A DNA stretch of 64,000 nucleotides, taken from Bacteroides finegoldii DSM 17565 (GTDB lineage Bacteria > Bacteroidota > Bacteroidia > Bacteroidales > Bacteroidaceae). Positions 37,070 through 46,288 of this stretch are shown one piece after another. The notes under the pieces are model-generated. The model was not told the DNA's origin and did no database searches. It was given only the letters and a program-made list of their open reading frames with translations. The stretch spans positions 311,400 to 375,399 of the forward strand of contig NZ_GG688317.1 of assembly GCF_000156195.1 (NCBI RefSeq). Direction: 5' to 3'. Position 1 is the stretch's first letter. Each line of letters starts with the position of its first letter. The position numbers were made by a program, and so were the translations under genes.

Positions 37070-38443
37070 TTATTTCATTAACTCAACAACATCTTCCGGC
37101 AACATCACATTCTCGGAATCACCTTTCGGAGCGTTCTTAAGGAACAGCACCGGAACGATGGTGTAGTTCTTAGCAAACGGCAGCAGATTAGCTTTGCGGA
37201 GAAGTTCTGCTGTCAGTTGGTTGCCGTTCTCTTGGGTTGTCCATTTGCATTCTCCGACCAACAGAGACTTTTTATCAAGCGATTCGGCCATTACATCGAA
37301 CTCGACCTGTTCCGGCTTCTTATCCTCATTGAGAACAGAGCCCCACCAGCGTTTTGCTTGGCCATAAACTACTCCATTAACAAGATTTCCTGTGACGGCA
37401 TCCCGACACAGTTTTTCCCATTGCATACTCACATACTCAGAGAAATGAGTAGTCAAAGCCTGTTCTATGGGTAAACGACGGCCAAGTTCTATGAACGAAC
37501 GATTAGGAACAACAAACTTATAGTAGAATGCCATAAATGGATCGGCTATCTTATAAAGACTCTTTTTCGCATTTTTTTCATCAATTCCGAACGGAACATC
37601 TTTTTCCAAAAATCCAAGATCAACAAGTTTCTTCAATGGACGCGACAGATTGGTTGCAGGCTCATTGCATCGTGCAGCAATTTCGGAAAGACGGTTTGCA
37701 CCAGTACCGATATAAGACATTATTGTCGAAGTCTTGACTATATCCTTAACATCATCCTGAAACAGTTTTATCGGCTCCTCATAAAGAGCCCCATTTACAG
37801 AAAGGATATTATGCCACATGGCATCATCAAGCGAAATTCTGTTTTCCCTCAGTTCCCAATAGCGCGGCACACCGCCCCATACAGCATACTCTTCAATAGC
37901 GTTCATCGCATTAAGGTTCAATGCCTCCTGAATATAGGGTAAACGTATAGGTGTAAGTCTCATTATCTCATCAGCACGACCATAAAGAGGCGCAGTAGAA
38001 TCAAGAAACAACCCATACATCATATTTTGTGATGAACCACAAAGCACCAGATTATACTTCAACTGTTTCTCATCAACAAGTTTCTGCAATACAGACGGCA
38101 GTTCAGGAGATTGCTCCACAAGATACGGAAATTCGTCCAAACACAAAGTAAAACATTTGTCTGTTCGATAATTAACCGCACGAAACATCGACTCCCAATC
38201 GGGATACGACAACTTCTCAAAATCAGGAAACACCTGTGCTATCACTTTTGCAAGTAATGCCCTCTGATGTTGACCTTCCGAACGGTCTGCAAGGAAGTAT
38301 ACATCATTTTCTGACAATACCCTTTTAATAAGCGTTGATTTACCCAATCGTCTGCGACCATACATCACAACTAACGAGGATTTCTCTCTTGCAAGAGCAT
38401 CCTTCAGTCGTGCTGCTTCATCTATTCTATCAACAAATTTCAT
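37070..38443 (-). CDS. ATPase of the archaeal-ATPase/DUF234 type
   Basis: A 457-residue ATP-binding protein. Start: ATG 38443 (MKFVDRIDEAARL), the typical family beginning; the frame runs to an ATG at 38494, but that lies upstream of the promoter boxes at 38465-38496. Walker A is YGRRRLGKSTLI, Walker B-like FTLCLDEFPYLV, and a C-terminal DUF234/nuclease-like part has FDVMAESLDKKSLLVGECKW (D...E-x-K). Such proteins are very common in Bacteroides and their role is unclear. It lies just upstream of hsdM on the same strand, so its promoter may also drive the R-M operon. Confidence 0.85.
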   Translation of the reverse strand: MKFVDRIDEAARLKDALAREKSSLVVMYGRRRLGKSTLIKRVLSENDVYFLADRSEGQHQRALLAKVIAQVFPDFEKLSYPDWESMFRAVNYRTDKCFTLCLDEFPYLVEQSPELPSVLQKLVDEKQLKYNLVLCGSSQNMMYGLFLDSTAPLYGRADEIMRLTPIRLPYIQEALNLNAMNAIEEYAVWGGVPRYWELRENRISLDDAMWHNILSVNGALYEEPIKLFQDDVKDIVKTSTIMSYIGTGANRLSEIAARCNEPATNLSRPLKKLVDLGFLEKDVPFGIDEKNAKKSLYKIADPFMAFYYKFVVPNRSFIELGRRLPIEQALTTHFSEYVSMQWEKLCRDAVTGNLVNGVVYGQAKRWWGSVLNEDKKPEQVEFDVMAESLDKKSLLVGECKWTTQENGNQLTAELLRKANLLPFAKNYTIVPVLFLKNAPKGDSENVMLPEDVVELMK

Positions 38444-38464
38444 AGCCCACATTATTATGCAGTA

Positions 38465-38496
38465 CAAACATAATGTTTTTATGGCATAATACAAAA
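38465..38496 (-). promoter_or_regulatory. promoter of ATPase gene
   Basis: On the - strand, TATGTTTG (38472-38465) matches the -7 box TAnnTTTG, with TTTTG (38496-38492) 19 bp upstream as the -33 box. Transcription would begin near 38458, 15 nt before the ATG at 38443. Confidence 0.6.
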
Positions 38497-38561
38497 TTTT
38501 AAGCTGTATTTTTTTATCCTGATAGAGTCATTATCGACTTATATGCAGAAAAAAGTGAGTT

Positions 38562-38882
38562 TTATCCCTTTTTCGAAGCTCTTTTCCTTGTCTTCAAACT
38601 CAATTCCTGTAATGTTTTCCCTAGTTTGTCTTCTTTGGCCAACCACAGAATATCATCGTCAAGCTGTAAAGCATACAACACGCGCAAATATATTCCGATT
38701 GCCACTGTCGGCACACCTTTCTCTATTCGGGACACGGTCAACGGAGAACAGGTGGCACGTTCCGCCACTTGAGCTACACTCAGATTCCTGCGCAAGCGAG
38801 CCAGTTTAATCTGTTCTCCCACAACGGACATCTTTTGTTCTAATTTTCGGGGCAACTTAGTCCCCATTGTATTCTTTGCCAT
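38562..38882 (-). CDS. XRE/HipB-like HTH regulator
   Basis: A 106-residue helix-turn-helix protein (residues about 20-80: GEQIKLARLRRNLSVAQVAE, SPLTVSRIEKG). It resembles the HTH partner of HipA kinases, but no hipA gene is adjacent: the next gene on the same strand is the ATPase at 38443. A Lys/Arg-rich tail closes the protein. It marks the apparent right end of the accessory island. Confidence 0.8.
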   Translation of the reverse strand: MAKNTMGTKLPRKLEQKMSVVGEQIKLARLRRNLSVAQVAERATCSPLTVSRIEKGVPTVAIGIYLRVLYALQLDDDILWLAKEDKLGKTLQELSLKTRKRASKKG

Positions 38883-38903
38883 GTTAACTCATCATATAAT
38901 ATA

Positions 38904-38911
38904 CAAAGATA
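38904..38911 (-). promoter_or_regulatory. -7 box TATCTTTG for HTH gene
   Basis: TATCTTTG on the - strand, 22 bp before the ATG at 38882. It matches TAnnTTTG; no good -33 box is seen. Confidence 0.45.
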
Positions 38912-39567
38912 CTACTTTTTATTTATTTAATGATACATTGCACATAAAAATCGCATCAAAGCCATATAATCAGTCATAGACATAATCATTTGGAATAGAA
39001 TTTCAAAATTAAATACCATCATATTATTCATAAGCACAGTATACATCTACTAACAAATAAAATACTATTCGTTATACAGGCGTAAACAAACCCTCCTTGC
39101 TATGTCTGTTTAATATTAGTTTGACCATTCAAACGAAAAGTAACTTTACTTTATCCCTGTATTCATATATACACGCATTAAAGTAAAACTAAAAGAGGGA
39201 AGAAAAGAAATAGCTCTGCCAAAATCGAAGGTCACCCAATTATAAGCTAAAAAATCCGTGAACTCATTTACGATTTTGCATCCATAATCGGCGAAATAAT
39301 CACAGATATGCCTTATCTTTGCGAAACGGAGATTTAAGAGCAAAATAGAGCCATTTTTCTCTTTTTCCCTTCGTTTGAAGACAAACTAAGGTTAAAAGTG
39401 TTAAATCTTCGATTTTCGGCAAAAAAACAAGTAAATTTTTGAGGCTTCTATCTTTTAAGCCATAAACTATTAACAATCAATTAGCATAATATGCTGCATC
39501 GGCAAGTAAAACAGCCCAAACAACTCTGAACATTTCGGAACTACTATAACAAGAGGGCACTTACACA
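38912..39567. other. 656-bp intergenic region
   Basis: AT-rich stretch with no convincing coding frame; a 65-codon frame on the - strand (39146-39343) has no family features. On the + strand TATCTTTG (39314-39321) is a perfect -7 box with no gene after it for over 700 bp, and GGCTT/AAGCC (39443-39461) can form a small hairpin. A small RNA is possible but unsupported beyond this. This is the boundary between accessory and ordinary content. Confidence 0.35.
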
Positions 39568-39990
39568 TTATCCGACCACAAAATCTTCCGATTTAAAATT
39601 ACTATAGAAACGTCCTGAAACAGCAGTAAACTTCAATACACAGTAATCAGGGTCCGTCACTCCCTCCGGATAATACATGGTGTCTCCCTCCTGCCAGATC
39701 ATCTCTTTACTGGCACTATCCGTCAAGACATCCATTGTACCGCGTAGCATGACACCTCTAAAGAATCTCGTATCACAAAAGTAGATACATGCATGGTTGT
39801 TCTCCCGGTATTGCGCCACACGCATGGACGAAGTATTTGTTGTCAGATAAATCGTTTTTATCCCCTCTCTTTTTCTGGGTTGCAGCATCGCTTTGATGGT
39901 AGGAAATCCTTCACTGTCTATCGAACCGATAAAAGCTGTTTTCAGCTTATCAATCATGTTGCCTACTGTTTTTTCCGCGTCTCTCATCAT
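39568..39990 (-). CDS. pyridoxamine 5'-phosphate oxidase-family protein
   Basis: A 140-residue split-barrel flavin-binding protein of the general-stress/PNPOx type: GSIDSEGFPTIKAML, TIYLTTNTSSMRVAQYRENN and ACIYFCD are the family pattern. It probably binds FMN or F420-like cofactors; the substrate is unknown. An AraC regulator on the same strand begins 93 bp downstream of its stop. A related but longer protein lies at 61314-61730 next to another AraC regulator. Confidence 0.85.
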   Translation of the reverse strand: MMRDAEKTVGNMIDKLKTAFIGSIDSEGFPTIKAMLQPRKREGIKTIYLTTNTSSMRVAQYRENNHACIYFCDTRFFRGVMLRGTMDVLTDSASKEMIWQEGDTMYYPEGVTDPDYCVLKFTAVSGRFYSNFKSEDFVVG

Positions 39991-40082
39991 TTTACTTTTT
40001 ATTATTGGTTTATTATCTGATGCGAAAGTAGAGAAATGTCAGGAAAGCAATGCAATAAAAAGAAAGGTAGAAATAGCACTTT

Positions 40083-40970
40083 TTACGGTTTGTGCGCTTT
40101 ACGATATAATAATGGAGTTTCTCCCGTATGCTGCCGGAAGCTACGGATAAAATAAGAAACCGTTGAAAAACAGAGTTCAAATGCAATATCAGCTATAGGA
40201 AAGTCCGTATAAACAAGCAGCCTCTTAGCCTCTTCCATCACCTTGCTCTGAATATATTGTTTTGCGCTGATTCCCATGGTCGAGGTTATCATCTCATTCA
40301 GATAATTAGGAGTAATGCAGAGCTTATCCGCATAATATTGAACCGAATGTTGCTCTTTTGCATGTGTAGCAACCAAATTCATGAATTTACTTACATGATT
40401 ATTGGAAACTTCCCTACTTCTGCCCTCCTCTATCGAAGTCATTTTAAGGTAAGCACGGTCCAGCAACATCAGGACTTCATAAAGTAATGCTCTCAAAACG
40501 TGTACATCGCCCTGTTGATACGAATCAATCTCCATCTTTATATCATGCAAGGTTTCAAGTATGCGTGTATAAAGCTCATCAGACAAATGTAGTAGTGATG
40601 AAAAACTTTCTATCTGAAAAAACGAAAGATGCTGTACAAACAAAGAATCTTTAAAGAGGGAAGACAAAAACTCTTCTTCGAAAATCAGAGCATACCCATT
40701 GATGATATGATGAGTATCCCAGTTCCGGATTTCCCCCGGTTTAGAGAAAAGAACGTCACGAGGAATTGCTTCATAGGTTTGGTTATCGACTGAAAAAGCT
40801 CCCTTACCTTCTGTTATAAAAGTAATATCATAATAATTTAGAGTGTGGACAGCACTTTTAGCCAGGAACTTCTTCACATACTTCAGTTCTACTACATCGA
40901 CCAAAAGTTCACTCCCATACTTATGCTTATAAAAAGTATATCGAGGTATTGAGTTTTTCATTTTAGTCAC
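40083..40970 (-). CDS. AraC-family transcriptional regulator
   Basis: A 295-residue regulator. An N-terminal cupin-like sensing domain (VHTLNYYDITFITEGKGAFS) is followed by a C-terminal double HTH (about residues 195-290: YYADKLCITPNYLNEMI, then AFELCFSTVSYFIRSFRQHTG). It lies 10 bp downstream of the MATE pump gene on the same strand and could be co-transcribed with it and control it. The ligand is unknown. Confidence 0.9.
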   Translation of the reverse strand: MTKMKNSIPRYTFYKHKYGSELLVDVVELKYVKKFLAKSAVHTLNYYDITFITEGKGAFSVDNQTYEAIPRDVLFSKPGEIRNWDTHHIINGYALIFEEEFLSSLFKDSLFVQHLSFFQIESFSSLLHLSDELYTRILETLHDIKMEIDSYQQGDVHVLRALLYEVLMLLDRAYLKMTSIEEGRSREVSNNHVSKFMNLVATHAKEQHSVQYYADKLCITPNYLNEMITSTMGISAKQYIQSKVMEEAKRLLVYTDFPIADIAFELCFSTVSYFIRSFRQHTGETPLLYRKAHKP

Positions 40971-40980
40971 TTAAAAACAC

Positions 40981-42345
40981 CTAATTCGACATAGCAGGCA
41001 TCATTGTGCCTCTCAAATATAATTTCCTTTGGGTATATCGTAAATACCAGATACAGATCAATAATGAAACGACCGTTGAAATGGGTGGAGCAAATCCCAT
41101 GATAAACAGCGACGAGCTATCTATCTGGCTGAACCAGTATGACAATGGTATACGGAACAGGAAAGTGGCTATCAGACTGTGAATCATCGGGAATAACGAG
41201 TTTCCTTGTCCGCTGAAATAAGAATTAATGCAGAACACGAAACTAACCACGATGCAGTCGATGCTATACCCTCGCAAATAATCTGCCGCCATTGCCACCA
41301 CAGCAGCATCTTTCGTAAAGAAAGCAGTAAGAGTCTCCGGCAGGAATTGCGAATACACGCAAACCGACACACCGAAAACAAGAGCAATCCCAATCCCCGA
41401 AGCCAGACATTTATTCATTCTCTTGATAAGTCCCGCTCCATAGTTCTGTGCAGTCATGGTTGCCACAGCCGATGATATAGCCATCGGAGGCAGCATAGCA
41501 AACACGATGATTTTCTCAACAACACCCAGGGAAGCAGATGCAATGACTCCCATCTGATTGACAATGACAGTGATAATCAGAAAAGAAACATTGATTAAAG
41601 CATCCTGCAAAGCAATAGGTGCTCCCAACACCAAGATCTTTTTAGACAGATTCCGGTTCAATCGAATATCTTTCCGTGAAAAGTCAAAATGGAATCCGTG
41701 CCGGTATAAGAACCAGAGCGCTATTCCAAAGCTGACTCCTTGTGCAGTTACAGTAGCGATAGCCGCTCCCGTAGCCCCCCAATGGAAATAACCGACCAAT
41801 ATAAAATCGAGCACTATATTTATCACACATGCCAGCCCAACAAAATAAAGTGGTGTTTTAGAATCACCCAATCCACGCAAAATACCACATACAACATTAT
41901 ATCCTACTATAAACAGAATACCCAGAGAGCATACCAAAATATAGTTTTTCGTATCTACCATCGCTTCGACAGGAGTATGCATCAGTTCTGCTATCCGACT
42001 ATGAAAAAGCACCATGACCAAAGTTAGCACTACGCCGGTTATTGAAAACAACCATACGGAAGCCCCGATAGTAAAAGCTACTTTTCGATTGTCTTTAGCT
42101 CCGGTAGCAATAGCAATCAGCACTGTTGTCCCGGTAGTAATACCCAGAATAATACCTGTAATTGTCTGCATCACCTGACTACCAATAGCTACGGCTGCCA
42201 CACTTGCCGAATCATCATATTGTCCGACAACGAAAAGGTCAGCTCCGCCATAAAGTGCCTGGAGCACATTGGCAATCAGAAAAGGTACTGCAAACTGCAA
42301 CAATACCTTCGGTACGCTTCCTTGTGTCAAATCTAACTCTTTCAT
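40981..42345 (-). CDS. MATE-family efflux transporter
   Basis: A 454-residue, 12-helix MATE/NorM-type exporter: start MKELDLTQGSVPKVLLQFAVP, internal duplicated halves, and PPMAISSAVATMTAQNYGAG, a family hallmark. It would expel cationic drugs or metabolites by Na+ or H+ antiport in the inner membrane. The leader upstream holds an 11-codon ORF (42491-42526) and a terminator hairpin with a possible alternative fold, suggesting attenuation control. An AraC regulator gene follows 10 bp downstream. Confidence 0.92.
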   Translation of the reverse strand: MKELDLTQGSVPKVLLQFAVPFLIANVLQALYGGADLFVVGQYDDSASVAAVAIGSQVMQTITGIILGITTGTTVLIAIATGAKDNRKVAFTIGASVWLFSITGVVLTLVMVLFHSRIAELMHTPVEAMVDTKNYILVCSLGILFIVGYNVVCGILRGLGDSKTPLYFVGLACVINIVLDFILVGYFHWGATGAAIATVTAQGVSFGIALWFLYRHGFHFDFSRKDIRLNRNLSKKILVLGAPIALQDALINVSFLIITVIVNQMGVIASASLGVVEKIIVFAMLPPMAISSAVATMTAQNYGAGLIKRMNKCLASGIGIALVFGVSVCVYSQFLPETLTAFFTKDAAVVAMAADYLRGYSIDCIVVSFVFCINSYFSGQGNSLFPMIHSLIATFLFRIPLSYWFSQIDSSSLFIMGFAPPISTVVSLLICIWYLRYTQRKLYLRGTMMPAMSN

Positions 42346-42390
42346 AGTTTCTTCGATACTTTTCCTCTTTATCTTATTTTGTTACAACAT

Positions 42391-42443
42391 AAAAAAAGTG
42401 CCGGACAAGCGAATGATTTGCACCATTCATCTTATCCAGCACT
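42391..42443 (-). terminator. terminator/attenuator hairpin before MATE gene
   Basis: On the - strand AGTGCTGGATAAGATGAAT pairs with ATTCGCTTGTCCGGCACT, followed by TTTTTTT. It lies between the STM4011-type gene stop and the MATE start, about 45 bp before the latter. It may end the upstream operon. Because GCTTGTCC in its 3' arm can also pair with GGACAGGC next to the leader ORF stop, it may instead be an attenuator of the MATE gene. Confidence 0.8.
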
Positions 42444-42490
42444 ATAATTATTATTATAGCACCCTCCGATGAGGATTTTTATGCCTGTCC

Positions 42491-42526
42491 CTATTTCAGG
42501 GCTGCAAATATGGGCTTTGTTTTCAT
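42491..42526 (-). CDS. candidate leader peptide MKTKPIFAALK
   Basis: An 11-codon ORF, MKTKPIFAALK, on the - strand, 145 bp before the MATE gene. Its end forms the small hairpin CCCTGAAATAGGG, directly followed by GGACAGGC, which can pair with the terminator 3' arm. A ribosome stalled in the ORF would free GGACAGGC to break the terminator. This is a reading from sequence only; chance is not excluded. Confidence 0.45.
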   Translation of the reverse strand: MKTKPIFAALK

Positions 42527-42582
42527 AATTACCAAATTTTAACCGGTTTTTATTTTCTTATGAAGATGTAACTAGCTATATA

Positions 42583-44163
42583 TCAACTATTATCAGACGA
42601 GGTTTGGTCTATAGGATCTCCGTTAGAAAAACGAAAGAAAGCTGCCAACCGATCCGGATTCAGCGTATAACGTGCGCGTTCTTTTAATAAGGGTTCCGCA
42701 TTCATTACGGCACAAGAATGAGAAACCACGGACATCATCGGCCAGTCCTTTAACGAATTTCCTACAACTAAGGTGTGTTCAAAAGATAAAGTCAAAGCCT
42801 TACATAACTGAATCACCCCCTCTTTTTTACTTGCTTCAGGATGAATGACTGTTATCAACGGAGCTTTATGAAAGACCTGGCAGGGATTCTCTTTCAACCG
42901 GGTAAGAATAGCTTCTCTCTGTTCTTTATCACGTACCAATATACTATACTTGTAAACCACTCCTTCATAACTATGAATAGTAACTTTTGCAGATTCTCCA
43001 TATACCTCCGGATATACTTTCACCGGCAAACACCTGATCTGGCCCGAATAAGATAATAAACCTCCATCTGCAAACACTCCTCCCCTGAATAAATCGAAAA
43101 GAGCCTTTCCCAGCTTTTTCTTCGCCTGCTCCATCGACAGAGAAGTGGCAAGATATAAGGAAACGGACTGTGCCATATATCGCAAAGCGTTAGCATAACT
43201 TTCTGGAACTTTTCCCTGTGAATCAGTCAGTGTTCCATCCACATCGAAGAAAACAGTCGTAATAAGTGGCTTGTCCGGTATTCGCCAGAATGCCCCTTCT
43301 CCCATTATTCGATGTAAAGGGTGATTGTTCAGGTTACTAAATGCAATATAACAGTCACAAACCTTCCTCTTGCAAGATAACGGCACAACAGCTCCATCAC
43401 CTTGATAAAAATTACCTATCTTCACCCGGCTTCGGGGACAAGCATACATATCCCCTTTCCAATCGATAAAACAATTATCCCTTCCTCCTGCGCAAACTTC
43501 CCATTGTGCCGGAGCATTTTTCAAGTCATACTCAAAAAGATTATCCAGTTGACTGAAAAACTGAATATCTTCCTGACTTAATGGTGCCCTTAACCCTTGC
43601 ATAGCATTAATGAATAAATAAATATCCGGCAAAAGAGCATTCCGTAAATCATTGAGTACGGCCTTTGCAGAGGGATTTCCTACCGCTCCGGCACATACCT
43701 GTATTCCCGCATGATGGAGTATATGAATCTGATGCGCAAATTTCTCTACCGAAGTCATCTCAGGATGAAAACTAGCCCAAAGCCTTATCTTACTTATCAC
43801 AGTGGGAGCCACACGAATCTCATCAAGCCAGTGTTTAGCCGGAAAAGAAAGGTTAGTCTGACAGGAAATTCCGGACACCTGTGGCAATGCCGCCAAATGC
43901 ACCATTCCTTTCCGATAATAACGATGGATCAATACTTCACCGTAAGGAATAATAAATAACTGCAACGGCTCCCCTTTCCATTGTTCAATAGCTGCTATAA
44001 AACGATTCCATGCCTGTTCATCCTGTGTCGTATCTGCCAGATGCGACTTCTTGCCGAAAGGACAATAAGAACAGGTATAGTTGCAGCTATTCAATTTGCC
44101 GCGATAATATATATGCCTGAAGGAAAGTAAAGAGCTTTCGTTTTCCATTTCTATTTCGTTCAA
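42583..44163 (-). CDS. STM4011-like radical SAM protein fused to HAD phosphatase
   Basis: A 526-residue fusion. Residues about 15-280 are a radical SAM domain with the cluster motif CNYTCSYC (CX3CX2C) and a later Cys-rich stretch (CPRSRVK, CKRKVCDCY), as in the STM4011 family. Residues about 300-515 are a HAD-type hydrolase: motif I FFDVDGTLTD and motif IV GNSLKDWPMM. Usual STM4011 proteins are about 280 residues and lack the HAD part. The frame begins at TTG 44163 overlapping the previous stop; ATG 44148 is an alternative start. It is the last gene of a five-gene - strand operon. The biochemical role is unknown. Confidence 0.85.
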   Translation of the reverse strand: MNEIEMENESSLLSFRHIYYRGKLNSCNYTCSYCPFGKKSHLADTTQDEQAWNRFIAAIEQWKGEPLQLFIIPYGEVLIHRYYRKGMVHLAALPQVSGISCQTNLSFPAKHWLDEIRVAPTVISKIRLWASFHPEMTSVEKFAHQIHILHHAGIQVCAGAVGNPSAKAVLNDLRNALLPDIYLFINAMQGLRAPLSQEDIQFFSQLDNLFEYDLKNAPAQWEVCAGGRDNCFIDWKGDMYACPRSRVKIGNFYQGDGAVVPLSCKRKVCDCYIAFSNLNNHPLHRIMGEGAFWRIPDKPLITTVFFDVDGTLTDSQGKVPESYANALRYMAQSVSLYLATSLSMEQAKKKLGKALFDLFRGGVFADGGLLSYSGQIRCLPVKVYPEVYGESAKVTIHSYEGVVYKYSILVRDKEQREAILTRLKENPCQVFHKAPLITVIHPEASKKEGVIQLCKALTLSFEHTLVVGNSLKDWPMMSVVSHSCAVMNAEPLLKERARYTLNPDRLAAFFRFSNGDPIDQTSSDNS

Positions 44164-45437
44164 TAAGAATAAGTTTCCATCAGTTCTCTTATTTCAGGAG
44201 TAATGAACAACTGACCAATATAATCGGAGTATGCCATTCCGTCGGAAGTCAGACAAATACGACCGTTATCCGTATTTTCTATCCATTGCCGTTCAGCTAA
44301 CTGTCGGAACAACATCACATTATCCGGTGATTCTCCAAAACGACGCTCATATTCGGCCTTATCAAGCCCCATATAATACATCAGATTTTTAATGATGAAA
44401 CGTTGTCGCCGTTCTTCCTGAGAAAGAATAAATCCATTACGAGCCACTGTAAAATCAGTAGTGCCCATATAATCATCTATCTCTCCGGCAATACAACGCT
44501 GACAAACAGTATAGCGGGTGGCATAATGCAAATTACCCAGGTAACTGCGTCCGCCGGAGCCACACGACAGCATCACTTCATCCCCACATGAGATTTCCGC
44601 ATCAGTAGACGGATGATGAATAAAACGTCGCATCGAAGTTTGTAGAAAACCTCTGTCTTTCAACAAATCACAAGCGGCACAATACATCTGAAAACAGACA
44701 TCGTCGGATTCCCGCTCCGTGATAGCCGTTCCCGGTCGTACATATAGCGGATAGATAAAGAGTTCGTTAGGCTGAAACAGAAGAGCCTGTTCCAATGAAT
44801 AAAGAAAGCTGGCCACAGTTTGTCCTTTGATTCCGTAAATCAAATCAATATTAAAAAACGGGAATTGTCTCTTCCGAATAGCCTCCAGCGCCTGATTAAT
44901 CATGTCTCGCCGGGGACGTCTTTTCAAAGCAGTTAATTCTTCGTCAAGGAAACTCTGTACGCCAATACTCACACGAGCCACTCCTGCTTGCTTCAATAAG
45001 TCCAAACGGGCAGGATCGGCATATTCCGGCGATGTTTCTACGGAAGTAAAGGTATGTGAAGGATACACTCCGAATAAGACAGCTGTATCCAGTAAGTATT
45101 CCAGTTGAGGAACAGTGAGGAGCAACGGTGTGCCTCCTCCAATGGCGAAACTATCAAATGCCAGTCCGGTAGTGAGTGGAGACAACTGTTGCGCCTGCTT
45201 GTGAAGAGTTTCCAAATAAGTTGCGATATAATCCGCACGATTTGTTTGCAGAGAAAACAGGTTGCAATATCCACATTTATGACTACAAAAAGGAATATGG
45301 AAATAAAGCGATGCTTTCTGTCCTTCCACCTGTTTCAGGTAAGGAACCAGCGAAACCGGGGACGGAAAAGAACGATAAGCAGTTTTATGTGGGTAACTAT
45401 ACATATAGTCTACATATCGTGGTAGCGGTTGATTCAT
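44160..45437 (-). CDS. STM4012-like radical SAM protein (HemN-like)
   Basis: A 425-residue radical SAM enzyme of the coproporphyrinogen-III-oxidase-like branch: FHIPFCSHKCGYCNLFS holds the CX3CX2C motif, with GGGTPLLL and SIGVQSFLDEELTALKRR as family motifs. I start at ATG 45437 (MNQPLPRYVDYMYSYP), which overlaps the previous stop by 4 bp (ATGA); an upstream in-frame ATG at 45497 lies inside the previous gene. It matches the STM4012 member of the conserved cluster. Not HemN itself; the substrate is unknown. Confidence 0.88.
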   Translation of the reverse strand: MNQPLPRYVDYMYSYPHKTAYRSFPSPVSLVPYLKQVEGQKASLYFHIPFCSHKCGYCNLFSLQTNRADYIATYLETLHKQAQQLSPLTTGLAFDSFAIGGGTPLLLTVPQLEYLLDTAVLFGVYPSHTFTSVETSPEYADPARLDLLKQAGVARVSIGVQSFLDEELTALKRRPRRDMINQALEAIRKRQFPFFNIDLIYGIKGQTVASFLYSLEQALLFQPNELFIYPLYVRPGTAITERESDDVCFQMYCAACDLLKDRGFLQTSMRRFIHHPSTDAEISCGDEVMLSCGSGGRSYLGNLHYATRYTVCQRCIAGEIDDYMGTTDFTVARNGFILSQEERRQRFIIKNLMYYMGLDKAEYERRFGESPDNVMLFRQLAERQWIENTDNGRICLTSDGMAYSDYIGQLFITPEIRELMETYSY

Positions 45438-46288
45438 TTTTTCGTTAAAATAAAGTGTTTGTAAGGGACTGTATAAACCGTTTCGTGAGATATGCAATGA
45501 TATTCATATCCATCCTCTCCATAGCAAGTGCCATGATCGGAAAGAGCAATCACCAGCGTATTTCCCCGTTTCTGAAAGGCCTGAAATAAACGGGGTAACT
45601 GACTGTCGACATATTGCAGCGCGGCAGCGTGTGATTCCTTATCATCCTTCATTTTGCCTTCCACATAATGACAGTTCGGATAATGAATAGCAGAAAAATT
45701 GATATACATAAAAATCCGTTTGTCCTCCGGATAGTTTTCGAGTTTCTTCAATGCAAAATCAATTTGTTTTTCAGTACTATCGGGTGCCGTGCATCCAAAG
45801 GTCGGCAGCCAATAACTTTTAGTAAAGTAACCGGGAAACACACGCCCCAGTTCATTACGCTTGCTGAAGAAGTTCACCCCTCCTATACAAATCGTTTCAT
45901 AACCTACATTGGCAAGGCTTTGCACAAAAGTTGCTTCCGTAAACGGATAACTTCCCGCAGGCGGAATACGTCCCGTACCAGCTTGCACAGGGAAAAACAA
46001 CCACTTACGGCTGCGTAGCGAATGAGGTTCCGCCGGAGAAGGCAGAAATCCTGCAAAGATGGCAAAATGAGACGGGCAAGTAAAATTTCCCGGTGCATGT
46101 CTTTTTTCCCATTCTCCTCCGTGACTGTTCAGTACCGGTGTTCTTCCTGCCTCTTCTTCCTCCTTGCTAACATCATAACGCAAGGTATCAAAGCAAAGCA
46201 TCAATATATCATGAGTACCCACCACCTGATTCATATCCAGATCCGGTTTTTGGGTCTGTTCGCCAGCCGACAATTCATCTATTTGCAT
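45434..46288 (-). CDS. STM4013-like sulfatase/alkaline-phosphatase-fold hydrolase
   Basis: A 284-residue member of the alkaline phosphatase/sulfatase superfamily: HDILMLCFDTLRYDV holds the metal-binding Asp, GNFTCPSHFAIFAG the nucleophile region, and VIALSDHGTCYGEDGY the C-terminal metal site. It is shorter than true sulfatases (450+ residues), as is usual for STM4013-like proteins. It overlaps the ATP-grasp gene by 14 bp and the radical SAM gene by 4 bp, so the cluster is translationally linked. Confidence 0.85.
   Translation of the reverse strand: MQIDELSAGEQTQKPDLDMNQVVGTHDILMLCFDTLRYDVSKEEEEAGRTPVLNSHGGEWEKRHAPGNFTCPSHFAIFAGFLPSPAEPHSLRSRKWLFFPVQAGTGRIPPAGSYPFTEATFVQSLANVGYETICIGGVNFFSKRNELGRVFPGYFTKSYWLPTFGCTAPDSTEKQIDFALKKLENYPEDKRIFMYINFSAIHYPNCHYVEGKMKDDKESHAAALQYVDSQLPRLFQAFQKRGNTLVIALSDHGTCYGEDGYEYHCISHETVYTVPYKHFILTKK

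Noticed and set aside
38562..38882. HipBA toxin-antitoxin pair
   Set aside because: Only the HTH gene is present; no HipA kinase gene is adjacent.
39146..39343. 65-codon frame on the - strand
   Set aside because: No family features, no promoter at the right place, and AT-rich intergenic context.
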